Part shown: piece by piece, positions 18,703 through 27,062 of the stretch
Layout: each line of letters begins with the position of its first letter
How positions within the stretch are numbered: the first letter of the stretch is position 1
NCBI RefSeq assembly: GCF_050847355.1
Contig: NZ_CP193755.1
Location: 62,001 to 126,000 of the forward strand
DNA length: 64,000 nucleotides
Source: Limimaricola sp027213785
GTDB lineage: Bacteria > Pseudomonadota > Alphaproteobacteria > Rhodobacterales > Rhodobacteraceae
Direction: 5' to 3'
Notes under the pieces: model-generated
The model's database searches: none
Seen by the model: only the letters and a program-made list of their open reading frames with translations
Told to the model about the DNA's origin: nothing
Made by a program: the position numbers and the translations under genes

Positions 18703-20856
18703 ATGACGCCCCTCATCCCCCTGACCCGCGACCTCGTTCTGATCGGCGGCGGCCACGCCCATGCGCTGGTGCTCAAGCGGTGGGGCATGAACCCGCTGCC
18801 GGGCGTGCGCCTGACACTGATCGATCCCGGCCCGCTTACCGCCTATTCCGGCATGCTGCCGGGCTATGTGGCGGGGCATTACGACGCCGACACCCCGCAG
18901 ATCGATCTGGTGCGGCTGGCGCGCTTCGCGGGGGCGCGGCTGATCCTCGGCCGGGCCGAGGGGCTGGATCTCGCCGCGCGCGAGGTGATCGTCGGCGCGC
19001 GGCGCATCGGTTTCGACGCGGCCTCCTTCGATGTCGGCGTGACCAGCCAGATGCCTCAGGTCGCGGGCTTCGCCGAACACGGCGTACCGGCCAAGCCGCT
19101 GGGGCGGCTGGCTCGCGACTGGGGCGTCTTTCGGGCGGGCGACGGCCCGGCCCGCGTGGCGGTGATCGGCGGCGGCGTCGCCGGGGCCGAGCTGACCATG
19201 GCGGCCGCCTTCGGACTGCGGCACCGCGAGGCGCAGGTGACGGTGATCGACAAGGACCGGTTGCTTTCGGAGACCTCCGACGGCGCCCGCCGCATCGTGC
19301 TGGACCGGATGGCGCGGCTCGGCATCGAGGTGGTCGAGAATGCCGGCGTCGCGCGGATCGAAGCCGACCGGGTGCTGCTCGAGGATGGGCGCGAGATCGC
19401 CTCCGACTTTACCATCGGCGCCGCCGGGGCACGGCCGCAGGGCTGGCTGGCCGGGACCGGGCTGGCGCTCGATGACGGCTTCATCCAAGTCGCGCCGACG
19501 CTGGAGACCAGCGCGGCCGGTGTCTTCGCCGTGGGCGACTGCGCGCATATGGTCCGGACCCCGCGCCCCAAGGCCGGGGTCTATGCGGTGCGGCAGGCGC
19601 CGATCCTGCATCACAACCTGCGCGCCGCGCTCTCGGGCGGGACGATGCGCGATTACCGGCCGCAGAAGGACTATCTCAAGCTGGTCTCGCTGGGCGACAA
19701 ATCCGCGATGGCCGAGAAATGGGGGCGCGCCGTGGCGCATCCGGTGCTCTGGCGCTGGAAGGACCGGATCGACCGCAAGTTCATGAACAAGCTGTCCGAG
19801 TTGCCGGAGATGGCCGCGCCGAAGCTGCCCGACCCCTTGGCCGAAGGGGTGGTCGAGGCGCTCGGGGACAAGCCGATGTGCGGCGGCTGCGGTGCCAAGG
19901 TCGGGCGCGGCGCGCTGCGCGAGGCGCTGGCCGGTCTGCCCATGCGCGCCCGCGAGGACGTGCTGCCACTGCCCGGCGACGATGCCGGGCTGATCGTCAC
20001 CGGCGGCGCCAAGCAGGTGATCTCGACCGACCACCTGCGCGCCATGGTCGAGGATCCCGACCGGATGACCCGGATCGCGGCGATCCACGCGCTGGGCGAT
20101 GTCTGGGCCATGGCCGCGAAGCCGCAGGCCGCGACGGTGAGCCTGATCCTGCCGCGCATGAGCGCCGAGATGCAGCGCCGCACCATGGCCGAGATCATGG
20201 CCGCGGCGCGCGAGGTGATGGATGCGGCCGGCGCGCATATCCTCGGCGGCCACAGCTCGCTCGGCTCGGAGCTGACCGTGGGCTTTACCGTCACCGGCCT
20301 CTGCGAGGACGAGCCGGTGACGCTGGCGGGCGCGCGGCCCGGCGCGGCGCTGATCCTCACCAAGCCAGTGGGATCGGGCACCATCATGGCCGCCGAGATG
20401 GCGCGGGCGGCTCCGGGGCGGGTCGTGGCCGGGGCATGGAAGGCGATGCTGCGGCCGCAGGGTCGGGCCTCGGCGATCCTCGCAGGGGCGCAGGCGATGA
20501 CCGACGTGACCGGCTTCGGCCTCGCCGGCCATCTCTCGGGGATCTGCGAGGCGAGCGGCTGCGGCGCCGAGCTGCGCGTCGCCGATGTGCCGCTGATGGA
20601 GGGGGCACTGGAACTGGCCGAAACGGGCACGCGCTCGACGCTCTTCGCCGACAACATGGCCGGGGCGGGGGCGGTCATCATCGGCGCGGGCGGGCCGCGT
20701 GCCGACCTGATGTTCGACCCGCAGACCGCCGGGGGGCTGCTCGCCGCCGTCGATGCGGCGCAGGCCGAGCGGCTGCTCGCCGAGCTGCGCGCGGCGGGAT
20801 ACCCGGCGGCGCTGATCGGGCGGATGACCGAAGGTGTGGGGCTGCGGCTGGTCTGA
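18703..20856 (+). CDS. selD: Fusion of FAD-dependent pyridine-nucleotide oxidoreductase and selenide water dikinase
   Basis: A 717-residue fusion. Residues 1-370 form an NADH-dehydrogenase-like flavoprotein with two dinucleotide folds (VLIGGGHAH at 12-20; VAVIGGGVAGAEL at 152-164) and the FAD motif GVFAVGDCA (273-281). Residues 385-717 are SelD, which makes selenophosphate from selenide and ATP. The nucleophile is Cys396 in CGGCGAKVGRG, with Ala where E. coli has its second Cys (Cys19). DDAGL, GGHSSLGSE and the MTDVTGFGLAGHL motif are intact. Such fusions are known in alphaproteobacteria; the flavin half may reduce a selenium species for the kinase, which is inference. No selA/selB or mnmH is present in the window. 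Confidence 0.95.
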   Translation: MTPLIPLTRDLVLIGGGHAHALVLKRWGMNPLPGVRLTLIDPGPLTAYSGMLPGYVAGHYDADTPQIDLVRLARFAGARLILGRAEGLDLAAREVIVGARRIGFDAASFDVGVTSQMPQVAGFAEHGVPAKPLGRLARDWGVFRAGDGPARVAVIGGGVAGAELTMAAAFGLRHREAQVTVIDKDRLLSETSDGARRIVLDRMARLGIEVVENAGVARIEADRVLLEDGREIASDFTIGAAGARPQGWLAGTGLALDDGFIQVAPTLETSAAGVFAVGDCAHMVRTPRPKAGVYAVRQAPILHHNLRAALSGGTMRDYRPQKDYLKLVSLGDKSAMAEKWGRAVAHPVLWRWKDRIDRKFMNKLSELPEMAAPKLPDPLAEGVVEALGDKPMCGGCGAKVGRGALREALAGLPMRAREDVLPLPGDDAGLIVTGGAKQVISTDHLRAMVEDPDRMTRIAAIHALGDVWAMAAKPQAATVSLILPRMSAEMQRRTMAEIMAAAREVMDAAGAHILGGHSSLGSELTVGFTVTGLCEDEPVTLAGARPGAALILTKPVGSGTIMAAEMARAAPGRVVAGAWKAMLRPQGRASAILAGAQAMTDVTGFGLAGHLSGICEASGCGAELRVADVPLMEGALELAETGTRSTLFADNMAGAGAVIIGAGGPRADLMFDPQTAGGLLAAVDAAQAERLLAELRAAGYPAALIGRMTEGVGLRLV

Positions 20857-20901
20857 ACCGGTGCGGCGACCTGCCCTGCGGGGTGCATGGGTGAGCCGTC
20901 G

Positions 20902-20925
20902 GATTGCGTATTTGTAGAACAAAGT
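20902..20925 (+). repeat. Dispersed intergenic repeat, copy B (GATTGCGTATTT type)
   Basis: GATTGCGTATTT followed by GTAGAACAAAGT, differing from copy A (2593-2616) at one position only. It starts 46 bases after the selD stop. An in-frame TTG inside it could be mistaken for the start of the next gene, but the family N-terminus begins at 20985. Confidence 0.75.
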
Positions 20926-20984
20926 TGCCCATGGCGCGCGACCCGGCTTGCGCAGGCGCCGTCCCCGGCGTAATCCCGCGCGCC

Positions 20985-21857
20985 ATGTTCACCGTCGCCG
21001 CCCTCTATCATTTCGCGCCCCTCTCGGACGCGCCCGAGCGCCGCGAGGCGCTGCTCGAATTCTGCGCCGCGCGCGGGATCATCGGCACGCTGATCCTCGC
21101 GGCCGAGGGGATCAACGGTACCGTCGCCGCCGCGGACCGCGACGCGATACTCGACCTGATCGCGCATCTGCGTGGCTGGCCGGGATTCGCGGGGCTCGAA
21201 TGGAAGGAGAGCGACGCCGAGATCGCCCCCTTCCGCCGTCTCAAGGTTCGGCTCAAGCGGGAGATCGTCACCATGGGCCAGCCCGGCGTCGACCCGCTGG
21301 GGCAGGTCGGCACCCATGTCGATCCCGCCGAGTGGAACGCCCTGATCTCCGCCCCCGATGTCGCGGTGATCGACACGCGCAACGGCTACGAGGTCGCGGT
21401 GGGCAGCTTCGAGGGCGCGGTGGATCCCGGCACCGCGAGCTTCCGCGAGTTTCCCGACTGGTGGGAGGCCAACCGCGAGGCGCTCGCGGGCAAGCGCATC
21501 GCCATGTTCTGCACCGGCGGCATCCGCTGCGAGAAATCGACCTCGTTTCTCAAGGCGCAGGGGGTGGAGGACGTGTTCCACCTCAAGGGCGGCATCCTGA
21601 AATACCTCGAAGAGGTGCCCGCCGGGCAGAGCCTGTGGCGCGGCGAATGCTTCGTCTTCGACGAGCGCGTCGCGGTGGGCCACGGGCTGGCACCCGGCTC
21701 CCACGTGTTGTGCCGCGCCTGCCGGATGCCGGTCTCGCCGCGGGCGATGCGGGACCCGGCCTATGTGGAGGGCATCTCCTGCCCCGGCTGCATCGACGAG
21801 CGAAGCGATGCCGACCGTGCCCGCTATGCCGAGCGGCAGCGGCAATTGCACCGCTGA
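20985..21857 (+). CDS. trhO: tRNA uridine-34 5-hydroxylase, rhodanese family (TrhO/YceA)
   Basis: A 290-residue cytosolic enzyme. In E. coli TrhO makes 5-hydroxyuridine at the wobble position of tRNAs using O2. An N-terminal acylphosphatase-like domain (1-95, LILAAEGINGTVA) precedes a rhodanese domain with the active-site loop FCTGGIRCEKST (Cys176). A C-terminal Cys-rich segment has VLCRACRMPV and ISCPGCID, a likely zinc site. ATG 20985 gives the usual N-terminus (MFTVAALYHF). It follows the SelD fusion by 128 bases; selenophosphate is also used at tRNA U34 by MnmH, so a shared theme is possible. Confidence 0.92.
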   Translation: MFTVAALYHFAPLSDAPERREALLEFCAARGIIGTLILAAEGINGTVAAADRDAILDLIAHLRGWPGFAGLEWKESDAEIAPFRRLKVRLKREIVTMGQPGVDPLGQVGTHVDPAEWNALISAPDVAVIDTRNGYEVAVGSFEGAVDPGTASFREFPDWWEANREALAGKRIAMFCTGGIRCEKSTSFLKAQGVEDVFHLKGGILKYLEEVPAGQSLWRGECFVFDERVAVGHGLAPGSHVLCRACRMPVSPRAMRDPAYVEGISCPGCIDERSDADRARYAERQRQLHR

Positions 21858-21898
21858 TCCCCCTATACCTCCAACCGCCGCGACGTTAAGCAGGCGGT

Positions 21899-23005
21899 AT
21901 GGATGCTGTCGTCATGTATCTGCGCGGCCTCGTGCCGGGGCGCCGCGCCGTCTTCGCCTTGACCATCGGTGCGCTGTCGGGCTGGCTCGCGAGCCTCGCG
22001 GGCATGCCGCTGCCATGGATGCTGGGACCGATGATCGGCAACACGCTGGCGGCGGTTCTGTCGCTGCCGGTGCGGGGGCCGGATCGGCTGCGGCCCTTCG
22101 TGATCCCGGTGATCGGCGTGATGCTCGGCTCGGCGATGCGGCCCGAGATGTTCGCCGCCGCCTCGCGCTATGCCGCGAGCTTCGCGCTCCTGCTGCCGTT
22201 CCTCGCGCTGACGGCGCTGGCTTCTTATGCCGTCTATCGCCGGATCGGGCGCTACGACCCGGTCACCGCCTTCTTTTCGGCGATGCCGGGCGGGCTCAAC
22301 GACATGCTGATCCTCGGCGGCGCGGCGGGCGGCAACGAGAAGCGGATCGCGCTGGCCCATGCCGCGCGGGTGCTGCTCGTCATCCTCTTCGTGGTGCTGT
22401 TCTACGGCTACGCGCTCGACGTCAGCTCGGGCGAGGTGGCGCGTGGCACCGCCGCCTCGGCGCTGTCGCCGCTCGACTGGGCGCTTCTGGGGGCCGCGGC
22501 CGTGGCCGGGGTGCCGCTGGGCAAGTCACTGCGGCTGCCGGCGCCGCAGATCACCGGGCCGATGCTGCTGAGCGGGGCGCTGCATCTCGCCGGGCTCGTC
22601 ACCGTGGCTCCGCCGGGATTCCTGATCGTGGTGGCGCAGCTGGTGATCGGCACGGTGATCGGCTGCCGCTTCATCGGGGTCGGCGCCCGCCAGATCGGCC
22701 GCGACCTGTCGCTGGGGGCGCTGTCATCGGTGGTGATGATCGGTGTCGCGGTGATCTTCGCCTGGGGGCTGAGCGCGATCACCGGGCTGCCGCTGTCGCT
22801 CAGCTTTCTGGGCTACTCGCCGGGCGGGCTCACCGAGATGAGCCTGCTGGCGCTGGCGATGGGGCAGGACGTGGCCTATGTCTCGGTCCTGCACCTGGTG
22901 CGGATCATGCTGGTGATCTTCGCCGCGCAGCCGATGTTCCGGCTGACGCGGCCCAGATTGGAGAGGGATCAGACCGGGGCGAAATCGCCGCGATCGGAAT
23001 CGTAG
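21899..23005 (+). CDS. AbrB family membrane protein (PF05145, 'ammonia monooxygenase' type)
   Basis: A 368-residue inner-membrane protein with about 10 helices in two similar halves. Each half holds a glycine/proline-rich motif (ASLAGMPLPWMLGPMIGNTL; SLSFLGYSPGGLTEMSLLA), the PF05145 signature, and a FFSAMPGGLNDM repeat. The 'ammonia monooxygenase' label in databases is historical. The E. coli homologue AbrB was only linked to aidB expression, so transport function is a guess. ATG 21899 is followed by another in-frame ATG at 21914. Its 3' end overlaps the convergent carbonic anhydrase gene by 37 bases. Confidence 0.85.
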   Translation: MDAVVMYLRGLVPGRRAVFALTIGALSGWLASLAGMPLPWMLGPMIGNTLAAVLSLPVRGPDRLRPFVIPVIGVMLGSAMRPEMFAAASRYAASFALLLPFLALTALASYAVYRRIGRYDPVTAFFSAMPGGLNDMLILGGAAGGNEKRIALAHAARVLLVILFVVLFYGYALDVSSGEVARGTAASALSPLDWALLGAAAVAGVPLGKSLRLPAPQITGPMLLSGALHLAGLVTVAPPGFLIVVAQLVIGTVIGCRFIGVGARQIGRDLSLGALSSVVMIGVAVIFAWGLSAITGLPLSLSFLGYSPGGLTEMSLLALAMGQDVAYVSVLHLVRIMLVIFAAQPMFRLTRPRLERDQTGAKSPRSES

Positions 23006-23616
23006 CATTCGAGCCCGCCCGCGCCGATGTCGGTCCAGAGCCCGTGCAGCGTCAGCTTGCCCTGCTCGACCGCCGCCTTCACGTAGGGAAAGCTCATCAG
23101 GTTCTCGAGCGAGACCAGCACCGCCTGCTTTTCCAGCGCCGCGACGCGCTCGGCCTCGGTGCCCTCGGGCAGCCGCGCATAGCCGGGGCGCAGCAGGTCC
23201 ATCCAGCGGCCCACGAAGCTCGACTTCTCTTCCAGGGCCGGGGCGTGGCCCTCGCACATGTCGAAGCAGCCGCGCACGCCACCGCAGCTGGAATGGCCGA
23301 TCACGATGAGATGCGGCACCTTGAGCGCCGTCACCGCGTATTCGATCGCCGCCGAGGTGCCGTGCTGATTGCCGTCGGGGGCATAGGGCGGCACGAGGTT
23401 GGCGATGTTGCGGTGAATGAAGAACTCGCCCGGATCGGCACCGAAGATCGAGGTGACGTGCACCCGGCTGTCGCAACACGAGATCACCATGGCGCGCGGA
23501 TGCTGGCCGTCATCGGCGAGCTTGCGGTACCAGGCGCTGTTCTCGGCATAGGCGGTCGCCTTCCAGCCGTGGTAGCGCTTCGTGAGGTAATCGGGGAGGG
23601 GTCTGGCGATGATCAT
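22969..23616 (-). CDS. Beta-class carbonic anhydrase
   Basis: A 215-residue cytosolic zinc enzyme interconverting CO2 and bicarbonate, in a clade close to plant-type beta enzymes. The zinc and catalytic residues are visible: Cys47-x-Asp49-x-Arg51 (SCCDSRV) and His108-x2-Cys111 (GHSSCGG). Start choice: ATG 23616 has GGAG at 6-base spacing and gives the family N-terminus IIARPLPDYLTKRYHGWKATAYAEN. In-frame ATGs at 23628 and 23640 and a longer reading are less likely. The 3' end overlaps the AbrB-family gene by 37 bases. Confidence 0.95.
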   Translation of the reverse strand: MIIARPLPDYLTKRYHGWKATAYAENSAWYRKLADDGQHPRAMVISCCDSRVHVTSIFGADPGEFFIHRNIANLVPPYAPDGNQHGTSAAIEYAVTALKVPHLIVIGHSSCGGVRGCFDMCEGHAPALEEKSSFVGRWMDLLRPGYARLPEGTEAERVAALEKQAVLVSLENLMSFPYVKAAVEQGKLTLHGLWTDIGAGGLECYDSDRGDFAPV

Positions 23617-23728
23617 CAGCGTCTCCATGCGTCGTTCCATTGCAAATAGGCGGAATTGAGCTTGGATTCGAGACATATCTCGCGGTCCGGGCAACGCTTT
23701 CCACATTGGGTGGCGTCAGACTCGACGC

Positions 23729-24121
23729 ATGAGAGACGCCGACCGATCCCTTGATGCGCCATGCGCGCTTGCGCCGCGCCTGCCGCTGCCGGAGCCACCG
23801 CCCGAGGCGCTGATGCGGGCGCGACGGCTGGGCACGACGGGATCGGGCCGGCGGCGCGGGCCATCGCCGGCGCTCGACCTGTCGGTGCGGCTGAGCCGGA
23901 TCGAGGCGCAGCTCGCCGCTTGCGCCTTCGGTCGGCTGCGCATCGAGGCGCGGGGGCTGCACCGGCTGGCGCTGCGGCTCGGTCTGTCCGAAATGGCCCG
24001 CGTCGCGGCCAGTGTCGAGGATTGCGCCGCCTCCGGCGACGCGGCGGCGCTCGGGGCGGTGGTGGCGCGGCTGTGGCGCATCGGGGCCGGGGCGCTGGCG
24101 GCGCTGCGCCGCCCGGGCTGA
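23729..24121 (+). CDS. Hypothetical protein with HPt-like helical C-terminus
   Basis: A 130-residue protein of unknown function. Residues 1-50 are Pro/Arg-rich and probably disordered. Residues 50-128 are predicted helical with a pattern of paired Leu/Ala/Arg (LRIEARGLHRLALRLGLSEMARVAASVEDC) reminiscent of HPt domains, though the usual phospho-His context is not clear. Similar short proteins appear beside beta-carbonic anhydrase or aminopeptidase genes in Rhodobacterales, from memory. No strong ribosome site precedes ATG 23729, so the true start may be later (ATG 23810). It is divergent from the carbonic anhydrase. Confidence 0.6.
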   Translation: MRDADRSLDAPCALAPRLPLPEPPPEALMRARRLGTTGSGRRRGPSPALDLSVRLSRIEAQLAACAFGRLRIEARGLHRLALRLGLSEMARVAASVEDCAASGDAAALGAVVARLWRIGAGALAALRRPG

Positions 24122-24203
24122 GGCGCGATCCCGGTTGCGGCTGCGGCAGGGCGGGCTAGTCTCGCCCCGACACCGCCGCCAAAGCCGCCCAAGGAGCAGG
24201 CCC

Positions 24204-25598
24204 ATGCCCATGCCCGATTTCGCCGCCCCCGACTCGTCCGCCCTGCCGCTACGCCTCGTGACGCCCGAGGGACTGGACGCGGCACTGGCCGATCTGCCCG
24301 AGACCGCGCGCGGCTGGGCCGTGGCGCAGGGCTTCGGCGCAGGGGCGGGCGCGGTGCTGCCGCTGCCCGACGCCGCGGGCGGGCTGTGGGGCGCGCTGGT
24401 GGGCCTGGGCGACGACAAGGCACGGGCGCGGGGCCGCTTCGTCGCGGCGGGCGCCGCCTCGAAATTGCCCGAGGGGACCTATGCCCTCGACGCCGCCACC
24501 GACCCCGATCTTGCCCGGGAGACCGCCCTGGGATGGCTCCTGGAGAGCTACCGCTTCGACCGCTATGCCAAGCAGGCCGCGCCGAAGGCACGGCTGGTGG
24601 CGCCGAAGGGCGTCGATGCGGAGCGGCTGCGTGCCATCGCGGCGGGCGAGGTGCTGACCCGCGACCTGATCAACACCCCCGCTTCGGATATGGGCCCGGC
24701 CGAGCTGCAGGCCGCCGCCGCCGCTCTGGCGGAGCGCTTTGGCGCGCGGATGGCGGTGACCACCGGCGAGGAGCTTCTTGCGCGCAACCTGCCGCTGATC
24801 CACGCCGTGGGCCGGGCCGCCGCCGCCGATCGCGCGCCCCGGTTGATCGACATGCGCTGGGGCGAGAGCGGCCCGACGCTGACGCTGGTCGGCAAGGGGG
24901 TCTGCTTCGACACCGGTGGGCTCAATCTCAAGCCGGGCAGCTCCATGGGGCTGATGAAGAAGGACATGGGCGGCGCCGCCACCGTGCTGGGCCTCGCGCA
25001 GATGATCATGGCGCTGGGGCTGAAGCTGCGGCTGCGCGTGCTGATCCCGGCGGTCGAGAATTCGGTCTCGGCCGATGCCTTCCGCCCGGGCGATATCCTT
25101 GCCTCGCGCAAGGGCCTCAGCGTCGAGATCAACAACACCGATGCCGAGGGGCGGCTGGTGCTGGCCGATGCGCTGGCCATGGGGGCAGAGGAGAGTCCCG
25201 ATCTGATGATCTCGATGGCGACGCTCACCGGCGCGGCGCGGGTCGCGGTCGGCCCCGATCTCGCGCCGTTCTATACCGATGCGGATGCCGACGCGGCGGC
25301 GATCTCGCGCGGCGCGGCGAAGGCGGCCGACCCGGTCTGGCGGATGCCGTTCCACGCTCCCTACGAGGCGATGATCGAGCCCGGTATCGCCGATCTCGAC
25401 AACGCGCCCTCGGGCGGCATGGCGGGCTCGATCACCGCCGCGCTGTTCCTGCGCCGCTTCGCCGAACCGGTGCGCTACGCGCATTTCGACATCTACGGCT
25501 GGAACCCCAAACCGGCCCCGGCGCGGCCCAAGGGCGGCGTCGGCATGGGCGCGCGGGCGCTGCTCGAGGCGATGCCCGATCTCCTCGGGCTGGAATGA
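24204..25598 (+). CDS. M17 leucyl aminopeptidase family protein
   Basis: A 464-residue cytosolic metallo-exopeptidase that removes N-terminal residues. The two-metal site lies in GKGVCFDTGGLNLKP (Lys231, Asp236), MKKDMGGAA and the signature NTDAEGRLVL (Asp313, Glu315). The N-terminal 150 residues are shorter and more divergent than in PepA, as in the alphaproteobacterial PepB-like branch. Start ATG 24204 has AAGGAG at 7-base spacing. The stop overlaps the next ATG (ATGA), coupling it to the NlpC/P60 hydrolase, a pairing that suggests joint peptide or murein-peptide turnover. Confidence 0.93.
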   Translation: MPMPDFAAPDSSALPLRLVTPEGLDAALADLPETARGWAVAQGFGAGAGAVLPLPDAAGGLWGALVGLGDDKARARGRFVAAGAASKLPEGTYALDAATDPDLARETALGWLLESYRFDRYAKQAAPKARLVAPKGVDAERLRAIAAGEVLTRDLINTPASDMGPAELQAAAAALAERFGARMAVTTGEELLARNLPLIHAVGRAAAADRAPRLIDMRWGESGPTLTLVGKGVCFDTGGLNLKPGSSMGLMKKDMGGAATVLGLAQMIMALGLKLRLRVLIPAVENSVSADAFRPGDILASRKGLSVEINNTDAEGRLVLADALAMGAEESPDLMISMATLTGAARVAVGPDLAPFYTDADADAAAISRGAAKAADPVWRMPFHAPYEAMIEPGIADLDNAPSGGMAGSITAALFLRRFAEPVRYAHFDIYGWNPKPAPARPKGGVGMGARALLEAMPDLLGLE

Positions 25599-26419
25599 GC
25601 GCCATGGATCGCCGACTGATCCCGGCCAATGGCCGCGTCGCGGCGCTGGAACTGGCGGGCAAGATCGAGGCCGAGCGCTATGTACCGGCCGAGGGGGCGC
25701 GGGTGACACGTCCGGTGCTCGACCTGCTGGCCGCACCCGGCGGCGCCCGCGAGCGCCAGTTGCTGCTGGGCGAGGGCGTCGAGATCTTCGAGCGGCGCGA
25801 TGGCTGGGCCTTCATCCGCGCCGGGCGCGATGGCTATTGCGGCTATGTCGAGGAGCCGAGCCTCGGCGCGCCCCGCGCGGCGACCCATATCGTCGCGACA
25901 CCGGCCACCCATCTCTATGCCGAGGAGAGCATCAAGTCGCCCGACCTCGCGCATCTGAGCTTCGGCAGCCGGGTCACCGTGCTGCACGAGCGGCGCGAGC
26001 TGTTCGAGACGCCGGAGGGCTTCATCCCCAAGAAGCACCTGCGCGAAATCGATCGGCCCTTCTCCGACCCGGTGACGGTGGCGCAGATGTTCTTCGGCAC
26101 ACCCTATCTCTGGGGCGGCAATTCGCGGCTGGGCATCGATTGCTCGGGGCTGGTGCAGGCGGCGCTACTGGCCTGCGGCGTGGCCTGCCCCGGTGACAGC
26201 GACCTGCAGCAGGCGCTGGGCCGTGACGCCGAAGGCGAGGCGCCGCAGCGCGGCGACCTGTGGTTCTGGAAGGGGCACGTGGCGCTGATGGTGGATGCCG
26301 AGACGATCATCCATGCCAATGGCCATGCCATGGCCGTGACCTATGAGGGTGCGACCAAGGCCGCGCTTCGGATCGAGGCGCAGGGCGGCGGACCGGTGAC
26401 GCATCGCCGCAGGCTCTGA
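25595..26419 (+). CDS. NlpC/P60 family cysteine peptidase with SH3 domains
   Basis: A 274-residue protein with SH3-like regions (about 35-150; two copies by pattern) and a C-terminal NlpC/P60 domain carrying Cys183 (IDCSGLVQAAL), His228 (GHVALMVD) and His240 as the catalytic set. Relatives cleave gamma-D-Glu-diaminopimelate bonds in murein peptides. No signal peptide is visible, so it may recycle murein fragments in the cytosol, which would fit the coupled aminopeptidase upstream (4-base overlap). The pairing is suggestive; substrate and location are inferred. Confidence 0.88.
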   Translation: MSAMDRRLIPANGRVAALELAGKIEAERYVPAEGARVTRPVLDLLAAPGGARERQLLLGEGVEIFERRDGWAFIRAGRDGYCGYVEEPSLGAPRAATHIVATPATHLYAEESIKSPDLAHLSFGSRVTVLHERRELFETPEGFIPKKHLREIDRPFSDPVTVAQMFFGTPYLWGGNSRLGIDCSGLVQAALLACGVACPGDSDLQQALGRDAEGEAPQRGDLWFWKGHVALMVDAETIIHANGHAMAVTYEGATKAALRIEAQGGGPVTHRRRL

Positions 26420-26422
26420 GGG

Positions 26423-26764
26423 CTATTCGATCACCCGGAAGCGGCGCGCGTCGAAGACCTTGAGCACCTGGGCCAGCTCGTCGCCCCGGCGCAACACTTG
26501 CCCCTCGGGGCCAAGCACCGAGAACTGTCCCTGCCGGTGCCGCAGCTTCGGACGCTTCTCGATGCGGTAGAGCGGCGTTTCGGCGGTGCGGCGGAACACC
26601 GAGAACACCGCCATCTCGCGCAGGGAGGAGATCGCGTAGTCGCGCCATTCGCCCGCCGCGACCATGCGCCCGTATACGGAGAGGATGGGCCCCAGCTCGG
26701 TCCGGTGAAAGGCGACCTGTTCTGGCAGGCGGCCGGGAAACGGCGTGGGGGGCTGAAGCGTCAT
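26423..26764 (-). CDS. DUF2794 family protein
   Basis: A 113-residue conserved alphaproteobacterial protein of unknown function. It has the DUF2794 hallmarks: VAFHRTELGPILSVYGRMVAAGEWRDYAI, AVFSVFRRTAETPLYRIEK and LRRGDELAQVLKVFDARRFRVIE. Soluble, no signal. ATG 26764 is chosen over an in-frame start at 26830 because it matches the usual length. It is convergent with the NlpC/P60 gene (3-base gap). The intergenic region upstream is long and structured. Confidence 0.85.
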   Translation of the reverse strand: MTLQPPTPFPGRLPEQVAFHRTELGPILSVYGRMVAAGEWRDYAISSLREMAVFSVFRRTAETPLYRIEKRPKLRHRQGQFSVLGPEGQVLRRGDELAQVLKVFDARRFRVIE

Positions 26765-27062
26765 GCCCTCAGAGTTACGCGGGCGGGGCCTCTTTTCAAG
26801 CCCGGCCGCCGTCACGGGAGGGTGCGCCATGCGAATGCCGCGAAATCACCCTCCCCTTGGCCACCGCGCACCCCACCCGTGCCGCGGATCATCGGCACAA
26901 AGGGTTCAGCGGCAGGCCAACCGTCCCTTCGTGGCGATAATAGCCCCCACCTGACCCGCGATGGGGCGGGGCCTGTTTGCAGATCCGACACGGCCCGGGG
27001 GCGGGAACCTTGCCTCCGGGCCGTCCTCGTCTCCGGCGCGGGGCGAGCCAAGCCACGGCCAT
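26765..27062. other. Structured intergenic region, possible non-coding RNA or leader
   Basis: About 300 bases without a convincing gene between DUF2794 and the I78-like lipoprotein, both on the minus strand. Three inverted repeats stand out: 26816-26824 with 26847-26855 (GGGAGGGTG/CACCCTCCC, 9 bp); 26879-26884 with 26893-26898 (GTGCCG/CGGCAC); and 26990-27002 with 27012-27024 (13 bp with one G-T, 9-base loop). The density of stems suggests a structured minus-strand transcript, such as a small RNA or the DUF2794 5' leader. I could not match it to 6S, SRP, RNase P or tmRNA. Confidence 0.45.

Noticed and set aside
18151..20922. 923-codon open frame antisense to selD
   Set aside because: Low-complexity basic translation, fully overlapped by the real PNPOx-family and SelD genes.
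20904..20984. TTG-initiated 27-residue N-terminal extension of trhO
   Set aside because: It begins inside the dispersed repeat and is not family-like; ATG 20985 gives the standard N-terminus.
26765..27062. 6S RNA, SRP RNA, RNase P RNA or tmRNA in this gap
   Set aside because: I could not find the closing stem and bubble of 6S, the GGAAGG tetraloop region of SRP, the conserved RNase P core, or a tRNA-like end of tmRNA.
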